A stretch of 64,000 bases of DNA from assembly GCA_037039685.1 (NCBI GenBank), contig JAWNGF010000012.1, positions 620,001 through 684,000 of the forward strand, given 5' to 3'. A program made the translations under genes and the position numbers. The notes beneath the pieces are model-generated. The model saw only the letters and a program-made list of their open reading frames with translations. It did not search any database and was not told where the DNA came from. Source of the stretch: Ceratobasidium sp. AG-K (Eukaryota; Basidiomycota; Agaricomycetes; Cantharellales; Ceratobasidiaceae). Each line of letters starts with the position of its first letter. Within the stretch, counting starts at the first letter, position 1. Below are positions 44,401 to 53,655 of the stretch, one piece after another.

Positions 44401-45299
44401 TATACGCCTTACCTCTTCCTCTGGCTCACAATCACCTATTTCTCCCTCGTTTAGACAGTACGTCCTCTCTTCCGAAAGGCTTACCCTGAACTCACATGTG
44501 CAATCTTGATGGGTACACAGTTGGTTTGTATAGTTTTGTTGGCCCGAACTCGCAGTTAACATTTATCGATCGCTTACGTACTCCGTTTACCTTTCTTCCA
44601 GGACGTAAGTAACATGAGTCTGTCAGTTCACAACAAGGCATTCTGCTAATGTGGCCGTGTTATGGCGAACACATAGGAGGTGAGCCGTTTCGTTACGTGA
44701 GCTGTAAGCCCGAGCTAAATTGCTCTCTTTGAGGCCGTACGTATTTTTCGAGTGGTGCTTCATTCTAACTCATTCTAATATGTTCGTGAACTGTGCACAT
44801 AGAAAGTGCGTGCTCCTTCCCATGCAGTTTGTTATGTTGTGCTCAAAATCGACTTACTGGCTTTCTTCGCCCCAGAGCGTATGTTTTATGTGTTGACCTC
44901 TAATGCGCTCACTAATCTTGTGCTTATAGGCTGTATGTCTCTTGACAGACTATCCTATCTCGCGCTCACCTGGTGCCCAACGCTCCGTTCTTTATATCAA
45001 GGCCGTAAATTCTTTTTACTCCCTGGGGATAATGGCTCACAGTGTCCAACTAATTCTACGACAACAGGTCGTACGTTACGTGATATGCACGGCTAACTTC
45101 ATGGCGGCTGAACCAGTTACCTCGTGCTATGTAGGAAGTTAGTAGTCGTCAGTCGGTATCCTATGGATCAAGCTAACCCGTTGCCTATTGGTGCCAAAAC
45201 TAACCAGCACGTGAGCCACCTAGTGTGCCAACAATTGCGATTACTACTATTTCTCGCTGATAGTACCAGAAGAAGAACCCCGATATCACTTTCAGCAAG
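41463..45299 (+). CDS. Micro-exon gene: 42 single-codon exons in a row
   Basis: The region is a regular chain of AG / 3 nt / GT units. Longer exons: 41463-41474 (ATG start), 41587-41604, 41792-41800 and 45270-45299. The 3-nt exons begin at 41531, 41678, 41885, 41978, 42078, 42176, 42246, 42312, 42392, 42464, 42551, 42620, 42693, 42753, 42849, 42930, 43040, 43134, 43226, 43318, 43424, 43526, 43627, 43722, 43825, 43922, 44027, 44126, 44206, 44316, 44455, 44521, 44602, 44677, 44734, 44803, 44876, 44930, 45002, 45068, 45135 and 45208. The 45 introns are 51-144 nt, nearly all with GTRNGY donors, all phase 0, and many have a CTAAC/CTGAC-like box before the AG. The 65 codons contain no stop. They read Trp/Tyr-rich first, then an amphipathic helix ending KKNPDITFSK. 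No family is recognised. The frame continues into the kinase at 45405. Confidence 0.7.
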
Positions 45300-45425
45300 G
45301 TAAGCATACGTAATCTAAAATACACCATCGAAGTAGTCCATGCTCTCTTGGGAGACCCTATGATCCGCAATACCCGCGGTGTACGTTTACCTTCAACACA
45401 CTAGATATCTTTCCCGTTTGTCTAT

Positions 45426-46907
45426 ATGGTAAACATCCCTAACACCTTCTTCCGTCCCGAGCAGGCGTCTCAGAATGCTCAATATAACAACGTCACTATT
45501 ACTCATGAAATGGTAGTGTTCCATCTTGGTGATAGTTCACTGTTGTCACTGAACCTGTCCAAGTCAGCAGCCGAGATCCTCAAACACCTGGGAAGCCATG
45601 GTTGTAAAGATGTCACGAACGACCTGAATCTCTCCAAGTCCAGCGAATATCCCATTACGTTTGGCGGGTTTGGCGATGTATACCGTGGCGCTCTACACGA
45701 TGGGAGTCGGGTCGCCATAAAGTGCCTCAGGTTGCATCTGGAGCGAACAGACAATGCAAAAAAGGAACTTAAGGTGGAGTTCCAAGTCCATACGGGTACT
45801 GAACTATTTCAACTCAAATAACAGAGTGCTGCTCGGGAGCTATACGTTTGGTCAAAGTGCAAACACCCCAATGTGCTGGGTCTTATTGGAGTGGCGCAGT
45901 ACCGGAACCAAATTGCCATGGTGTCACCTTGGATGGAATACGGCAACGTGAAGAAATTTATGGGTTTGGAACTCTCGATCAATCGCTACGAACTGGTATG
46001 ATTGCAATTAAAAATCAGAGACAAACCTGAGCTTATGTGATAAGTGCGCACAAATATCTGATAGCGTTGCGTATTTACATCAGGTTGGCGTTGTAAGCTT
46101 TTTATTTTTATTGAGGGACATGCTAGATCGCTAATGATCCACTTGGGGTTGTAGGTCCACGGAGATATTAAAGGCGTGAGATTACGTGTTGACCACATAG
46201 CACCAACCGCTGAGCTTTATCACAGGATAACATCCTCATTTCACACGATCTCACTCCTAAATTAACTGACTTCGGGAGTGCGGGACTAAGAGAGTATACC
46301 CTTCAGTTTTCGAGAACCACCAGTAAGGCAAACGTATCACTCAACTGGGCGGTGCGTATGTACACTTTTGGGAACAAGTTCAATGCCCACAACCGCTTAC
46401 AGGCTCCAGAAATGCTTGACGAGGATGCAAAACCGACTACCGCAGCCGACGTGTTTTCTCTTGGAATGGTACGTCCGTAGTTTAACCATCATCAAAGCTC
46501 ACATCCGATAAACTACCCCTTCTAGACTATTTTTGTATGCTTTTCGTGTTCTCCTCATATAACATCAAATCTCAGTGGTCGTGTAGGAATTAATCACTGG
46601 ATCAAAGCCCTATGCCAATATGAACGAACACGCTGTCTTAACGCTAGTCATGCGTAATGAGCACCCCATTAGGCCCGAGGAATTCATACCCTCAAACACT
46701 TTGTATGGCCCCCACCTCTGGCTATTGCTCACACGTTGCTGGGCGTGTGACCCCCAAGATCGCCCAAGTTCTGTTGGTGTGCGAGACGAGGTTGGTTATT
46801 GCCTTCCCGTCTCAGTAAGCGTAACACTTACTCTGAATTCACAGATACGCGCCGTTATCCGGGAGAAGGAGATGGAAAATAGGCAGGTTGGGGATGTGGG
46901 AGTGTAG
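45426..46907 (+). CDS. TKL-type protein kinase (348 aa from this ATG), intact
   Basis: Exons 45426-45773, 45825-45995, 46045-46092, 46155-46175, 46226-46351, 46403-46468, 46587-46790 and 46845-46907, all GT-AG and all phase 0. Motifs in order: Gly loop FGGFGDVYRG, RVAIKC (ATP-contacting Lys), PWMEYGNVKKF hinge, VHGDIKGDNIL catalytic loop (HGD as is common in this mushroom kinase family), LTDFGSA, APEML, and WACDPQDRPS. All key residues are present, so activity is plausible. Upstream, the exon starting at 45405 is in frame both with this ATG and with the micro-exon chain. The micro-exons may therefore encode the N-terminus, giving about 420 aa. Confidence 0.85.
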
Positions 46908-47925
46908 TAATCATATGAATCGAGGGTATAGATTAGGTGGACAAATACGTATTGGGACTGGCACTGTTTAAAGGGACCTATCCATTTGTCTCATCTCTTA
47001 CCTTGTTTTCAAGCCAGGAATGAGTTAGTTTATCGATTTCGTTGTGCAGCAATCTGAGCCTATTCAGCCCGTTATCACAAGACCTATGTGTAAAGCCTCG
47101 GGTCAGTGACACGCGGATCCCGACATGAAATTTGTGCGTCGTATCGTATATGCGCAAGTGAGCAACATGTGGAGATGAGTAAGAATTCCTCGACCATTGA
47201 CGCGTGAGGGATCTCAAGTGTTTTTGAGATTTTCGAGAATAGGATTAAAATAAAAACGCGCCCAGGAGAGTTGCACATGTCAGGTCAGACACCTGGGGGC
47301 CACGTGTGAGGGTTGCGTGTGAGGCGTCGCACGCTAGTGGCTGTAACAGTATGCATAATGTAATGGTTAGCTAACCTCTATGCACGCAAGTGTCGAAGGC
47401 ATTGCGTGTGGCCCGTCCCATTTGTGTATTTGCGCATGTATGCACTTGGGTGTCTTTGTCGGCCTTGATCCCCCCTTTTTTTGTCCCTCTGCCTTCGATA
47501 CAAGCTACAAATCTATTATGTTACAGCTTGTTACATCTCCACGGCGACTCTGGTGAGCCCAAGCTGAGCCGGTTAGTCCAGGCTAAGTAGATTGGCAGGC
47601 ATGTTAGCAGGTGCTTGGGCTGCGCTAACCAGGGTCGAAGAGGCTGTGGAGCAGTAGAGAGGGCAAGGGTGTCCTATAGCAGGTGAAGGACGGGAGAGGG
47701 AGGAGGAGGACCCTGAGGACCCTGAGGACCTTCTACTCCAGCAGCAGGGGCAATCGGTGCAACAGGAGCAACAGGGGCAACAGGAATAAGAACAACAGGG
47801 GCTACAGGGGTGGCAGGGGCTACGGGAAAGGCAGGAGGACTATGATGGGGGAATGGCTCCACCGCGAGGCTACGCCGCCATATTGTATTTTCCTCCGTAA
47901 CATGCTTTATCTGTACAATTGTTTG
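46908..47925. other. Intergenic region with a Pro/Ala/Val-coding repeat
   Basis: 47695-47840 is a degenerate tandem repeat of GGNGCNACAGG-like units. On the minus strand it would read as PVAPVAP repeats followed by a short GPQGPQGP stretch. No gene can be assigned. Confidence 0.45.
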
Positions 47926-50582
47926 TCAGAGCACGATATGGTTGAATAAATGCCAAATAACCTTGTCCTTTAGGGTAATGGCCCCAGGGCGGTCGCGGGG
48001 TTGATGCGACCAGCAGCTTTTGAGCAAGGACCAAAAGAGATTGGCGTGCGAAATATTCATTGGGAGATGCTTCTCCGGCCGTGCAGGAAGCTCGTGAAAT
48101 ACTATTTTTTTCGCAATGGCAATCTCGCGCATGCCAAAGTATGGTATGAGCCCCGTTATAACTTCCTGTCAAAGATGTTAGACACAACTACCTGTGCAGT
48201 GGGTGCGTAGCAAACATACAAGCATTGTCTGGAGCACGAGGATTGGGGTAAGCTTCAGCTTATGTTATCTGACTGCCAAACGTACCATTCCAAGCGAGTA
48301 TATATCTGCTTGGTCGGTAGGGCCGCTCTCCTGTCCGTAGACCTCAGGAGCCTAAATTTAGGGTGAGTTGAATCGCAAACGGACTTGTGGTTCAGATTGC
48401 AGACAGTACGCACCACCCAATTGAGCGACAGTCCAGCTGCCTCACTAGCCTCCGAGTTTCGAGTAATGCGATTTGCATTTCCAAAGTCAGCCAAGCGTGG
48501 GATAAGGTCACTCGAGAACATTATGTTATCCTAGGATAGTTTTAGTCACTAGCTTGCGATAACAAAATTGAACCTACGCCTTTGAGGTCCCCATGAGCCT
48601 AGATGTGTAAGCAACGTAAGTGCTAAATGCACAATAAAATTGGGGCACCCCACTTACTATCTTGATTTTATGAAGGTATGTTACCCCTTCAATAATTTGG
48701 GCACACTGGAGGAACTAGTTCGGGACCAAATCCATACAGAATATACTCACATACCAAATCATAACGATCAGCCTCAGGGTGTAAGGAGAGAAAGTTTCGC
48801 AAGCTCCCATACTCCATCCACGGTGACACAGTTGCGATCCGATCTTGATGCTTGGCTACCCCAACCAACTTGAGAATGTTAGGGTGGTTGCACCTCGACC
48901 ATAGTCGTAGCTCCCGATCGGCGCGCTACAAGCGAGATCACCACTGCCACTTCGATTCAAGTCACGGTCATCATCACCTTCAGCTGTTTCCCAACCATCT
49001 CATTCGATTCCATACGCAGCTTGATGCACTTCACGGCGACTCGGCCACCGTCATGCAGGGCTCCGTGGTACACGTCTCCGGAGCCACCAGTCCTCACCGG
49101 GTGCTCACTTAACTTGGCTTTATCAAGTTTGAGAGTCACGTCATTGCAGCGCCCTTCAATTCTCTTGATAATTCCATCAATCGACTAAGGCGTTGGTACT
49201 GCCGTCAGCAGAGAATCCTGCACGGTAGTGGTGCTCACAGGTACATTTTCAATACCCGAAATCGTCTCAGGGCTTGGTTCGGTTGTTTGGGCTTCTAGTT
49301 CAGCTTGGGCTTGCAAATCATCGGATTCTACATCCGGCCCGACGCCCCTCTGATTCCTCTGGTTAGAAATGATTTCCCGTAACTGTTGAGTGAATCAGAT
49401 ATCGTATCACCCTGAGCCTATCACAAACCAACCTTGTCCCACACTTGAACAGCGTTTGGCCTATCTTCAGGCCTGTATGCCCAACAACTGGTGAGGAGGG
49501 ACCACAGGCGATTGGCGAGTTTGTTTTCCAAGGGCAGGAATCTTTTTGGTCTCCTGGGGTAAGTATTGTTGAAGACACGCATCACCACAGCTGACTCATG
49601 CAAACCATCATATGGCACTGATCCAGTAATGGTCTCCTGTCAAACGTGTGAGTCCTACCCTCAGGAGGGCTGGTGCATGAATAACATACGAGCATTGTCT
49701 AAGGTAGGTCCTCGTGATTAGAGAGAAGGTCACGAAAAATCACAAGCGTACCATCCCGAGAGAGTAAATATCCCCCTCAAAAGTCTGAATTTTACTATCT
49801 TCATCGAGCATCTCGGGGGCCTAGAACAATGTGCATGACAGCCAATAGAACCGCAGGAGCCACTGTACGCACCGCCCACCTGACACTGGCACCAGATTGC
49901 CCCTTGATGGTAGTGGTGTGCCCAAAATAAGCCAGATGCGGTGCAAATTTGTCTGACACAAGAATATTATCCTAATTTTAGTCAGCCGGTATTCCTTCTT
50001 CATAAACCTGGTAAGACCTTACACCCTTGATGTCTCCGTGAGCCTGGATGCTCAAATTTTATAAGTGTATCGCATTCCAGTCAATTCGCTTACCATACCC
50101 ATGCCGTGGATATAATCAACAGCCTCCGCAACCTGTGTACACTGGAGCAGCGCATTGAGAGCTAATCCCTGTTGACTGGCCCTACGTACCAGGCTGTACC
50201 GATCGGCTCGGGGTTGCGAAGAAAGAAACTCCCGGAGGCTCCCGTAGCTCATCTGCGGCGTTACAAGTGCAACTTCACCTTGAACTTGGACGACTCCAAG
50301 CAAACTCAGCAGGTTAGGGTGTTTGCACTTCGTCCACGCACAGACTTCGCGCGCGATACCCTATAGGTCGATTCATACATGTTTGGTCCTACTCCGAGTG
50401 CCTTTTACCTTGAGATGTTCCTCTATGCTTGGATTATCTAATAATTCCTGGTTTAGCTCGATGTTCCTGATGCTGACTCGGCTCCCGTTACGGAGGGTAC
50501 GGTGACGCGCGTTCCCCGAGTTCCAAGTCAAGGCGGAAGAACTGTCGGTATGAGATGTATCCAATTGTGTGCTAATATCCAC
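47926..50582 (-). pseudogene. Tandem double-kinase protein (pseudokinase + kinase), one nonsense codon
   Basis: From the high coordinate, domain 1: an N-lobe without a Gly loop and with RVSIRN in place of VAIK (50582-50408), VTPQMSYGSLREF (about 50250), HGDIKG (about 50030), then AYFGH in place of DFG (about 49935) and WAYRPEDRP (about 49460). A GT-AG intron (49385-49432) joins it in frame to an acidic linker and then domain 2: TGGSGDVYHG, RVAVKC, HGDLKG, LADFGN, APEVYG and WSHQPRDRPG. A TAG at 49185-49187 in the linker (CAG in origin by one change) would cut off domain 2. Domain 1 looks catalytically dead and domain 2 has its key residues. The 3' end is unclear. A frameshift near 48140 is possible. 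Confidence 0.7.
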
Positions 50583-51177
50583 ACATCCGTGGTTTACAAG
50601 AAATCTAATTATTTCCGCAATAGGCTATCACAGTTCTACCAGTTGTACTTAGTGAGCAAATCAAAACCCACTTACCATCCTGCGCCTTAGATGGATTGAA
50701 GCGTCCTCGCTTCTGGTGGGCTGAACGCGGCCCCCGGTGCCTGAGATTAAGTCGTGCCCGCGGGCCTAGGGATGAGAACGTAGATCAGCAATCCCGAGAA
50801 TAAGTGGATAGTCAGGACGTGATGCAGGAATAACCATCCTATGGTGCATGTCAAAAAGTCGGACGTACACGTTGCATGATTATTGTATTGGTGTTTCTGA
50901 CTAGAACGGTTGTGTGTTAGGTTAAACTGTCGTTAGAGCTAGTGGTCGGTCAACTGAAGTGTGGGCCTAGGGCCTCGGGAAATGGGGGTACAACTTCAGA
51001 ACACCACGTGTGAAACGCGAGTTAAAGCGGTATCAGCTTGCAATCCAAGTCATAAGCCACCAGCCAGAAATGGAATCTTGGGCGGCTATTGGCTTGGGCG
51101 CAAACACCCAACTCACCGTGGCGTTGCTACCCAATTTGGCCAACCTGACATGCTACGATCATGAAGATCATTACTAT
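50583..51177. other. Unassigned region
   Basis: No gene or repeat recognised. Confidence 0.3.
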
Positions 51178-51252
51178 AACCTGATTGGTTCACTGTCGGA
51201 CGATGTGATGACACGGAAAGAGGCAGAGAAGTACCTTTTGGAGTTGATGGAT
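51178..51252 (+). pseudogene. DUF4246 C-terminal fragment, inverted
   Basis: The plus strand reads NLIGSLSDDVMTRKEAEKY and then LLELMD, matching the last exon of the intact minus-strand genes. Nothing else of the gene is present nearby. Confidence 0.75.
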
Positions 51253-53655
51253 GACCTTCAAACCCCCTGATGCGCCTACATACGCACATCTTTGCACTTG
51301 CATTGTATTTCCATGAGCGAAGGGTGAGGTAAATGTGGGAAAGGAGTTTTCTGAACCAGATAGGGGGTCACAGGTCCGAATCCGGAACATGTTGTGTATA
51401 TGCCTTGGTAGGCAACCCCTGGAAGTGCGGAGGGACGACGGGTCAACACTAGTCGTGGGTAACTGACTGGCTGTTCGTCGACATGATCAGTCGTGGTGAC
51501 GCACGGAAGCTGAATCTGAATCGACTCGAAATTCGCAAAGGACTCACACGTGACTTGCAGAATCGTTCAGTTCTCCACCACCGGGTTCTACCAGTTCGGC
51601 GGCCACTCTCGCTCCTTGGGTGCGGACGCGTTAGGAACGAACATAGGTATGGTGAGAGGACATCTTGGTAAACGACTCGCTTAAACACGTGCTCCAGGTG
51701 CTATCTCGCGTTAATCACCGAACCAAACGCTCCAGATCCACCAGTCGCCGACAGTCCGCGCGCATTCCAATACATAGCTGCCATGCGGAAAGGGCGATTA
51801 TTCATAATACACAGCTGATGCCACGCGCAAGCTGCTGGAGAAGGCTATCAATACAGTCCAATTCCTTAGTTGTCTCTACCCTCGCCGAAACAACACCTCA
51901 CTCCCCTCGCTACCGGGGCGGTCACCCCGATTGTCCTTTCACTCTGGTCCTAGGGCTCGGGACCTCTACCGACGATGTCCAACCGCTTGGTTGTCGATCA
52001 TACATTGGTTCGTCTGCAGCCTCCTGTGGGTCGATTCCGCGCAAATGCCACGAGACCAAACTACCACACACCACGGTGAGTCGAGTGAACGGGATGACTT
52101 GTACGAAGGCTAAAAGGACACCAATGGACTTGCAGGACTTAGCGTAGCCGACCCTTGCTGCCGTCCAGAACCCCCTTGATGCTGCTGGCCCAAAGCTCCC
52201 ATTTCTCCCGGCCCAAGTAACGATCGTCGCACCGGTGATTGAGTCCTATTGTCCAGGGCTTACGATCAACATGCCCGTCCCACAGGCTCCGGGCCGGTTG
52301 ATTTACTATAACTCGTTCAATGGCAGGACTCGACTGCTTGCCATTTGGTTTTCAATACTTGTGCCAATGGTTGTCGACCAGTATTTTTTCCACAGTGTCC
52401 ACCCCACGTCCAGGGTGAAGCTCAATGGACTGGCGCGCGGCGAAGGCGAACATTGAGCTGGACTGTTTTCGTCTTCAAACTTTACACTGCCCTCGTCCTT
52501 CCTCTGGTCTCTACTTTCGTGCGGAACGCTGGAGTCAAGGAACCAACAAACTTAATACTTGGACCAGTCACGGCGCTCCTTCAAGGCTTGGACAATTTGC
52601 TCCTCGCTCCGATCAATTCCCCTGATTCCCTCACCAATGTCAATTTGACCTCCTAGCTGCTCTCGAATATGCTCAACCCGTCCACGCTCGGTGTTCGAGG
52701 CATGAACAACCACATCATTGATACCCAGGCTTGATCCAACGAGCCCGTGCCATCTTGTCTGGCCCCCAATGACGGCCCTCGAAGTGGCCGGCCGAGACCC
52801 AATACGCTAGGCGAACCTCTGAGCGGGGCAGCGAGCTTGCGCCGGACAGGACATGAGGACACGACGTTCTGGTCAACGATTCCTAGTTTGGTGGGGTGAA
52901 TTTTGGGGAGTTATCGAGGGTGTCGCTGGACGCTACGTGAGTCGACCGAGACGGGGTCCAGCCTCCGCTCTATCCTTGTCGTCGACTGGGACGGCACCGG
53001 ATTTGGAAAGCGATCTTGGGTGGACCGAGCGAGCGCAGTCGTTGACTCCATGGCAGAATTTGCGAGCAATTGAGAACCTGGTGGCCTCTTTCCGATTCTG
53101 AGGAAGGAAAGCGACTAGTTTCTGTGACCACTGCGCTGGATTGGGTTGTCTATGCCGTTTCGTCCGAGCACGCTGCGAACCCGGGTGGGGAACTCGAACC
53201 TGGTCGAGTTGCGAGGTGGAAGAAGTCAGGGGAAGATGTGTCAGTGTTAGGTCTGTATATGTTCTGTGTCGCGCTCTACAGGTAGCTTTATGCCTATAGT
53301 TTGTCGACGGCGCATTTGGATTGGGGGTTGGTGGGATGTATGAGTCGATGGAGTATTCGTAGTTATTTCGGTGCATGTTATCTATTCATCATTTCCTCCA
53401 CATACTATTTTCATTTCGTTGTGGTTTAGATATAATGATAATCCCTCTCGTGAGCGTTCACTTGAGCCGTGAGGTTGACCCCTTGCTCACGTAATCATTG
53501 GAAAGGCAAGAAAGGGACCCAAGCGCCCAACAAGGAACCGGACGCATACAGTGAGACAATCTGCGTAATACATCATGGGTGCTATTCATATTAAGGGAAG
53601 ATAGCTGAGTATATTCGCGAAAAAAAAGCAGATGAGAAAAACAATAAATGGGGGA
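51253..53655. other. Region with decayed or unrecognised coding pieces
   Basis: On the plus strand, 51565-51691 reads an FSTTGFYQFGGHSRSLGAD exon-like stretch. 53035-53285 reads, with one frame change near 53100, WQNLRAIENLVASFRF and ALDWVVYAVSSEHAANPGG. Both look like protein, but I cannot assign a family or join them into a gene. Frames at 51665-52147 and 52345-52656 show no motif. Confidence 0.3.

Noticed and set aside
44828..44830. Extra AG-TTT-GT unit in the micro-exon array
   Set aside because: Would leave an intron of only 22 nt; the same applies to AG-TCG-GT near 45152. Treated as chance matches.
45270..45299. Resemblance of the micro-exon product (NPDITF) to an HMG box
   Set aside because: With all micro-exons included, the spacing to the upstream aromatic residues does not fit helix 1, and nothing after it matches helices 2-3.
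47690..47850. CRISPR-like or satellite array
   Set aside because: It is an irregular codon-level repeat (Pro-Val-Ala), without uniform spacers; CRISPR is not expected in a fungus.
51340..51400. tRNA-like T-loop (GGTCCGAATCC)
   Set aside because: The stems do not pair and no acceptor or anticodon arm can be drawn.
51665..52656. Frames at 51665-52147 and 52345-52656 as genes
   Set aside because: No motif, atypical composition, and overlapping frames on both strands of similar length.
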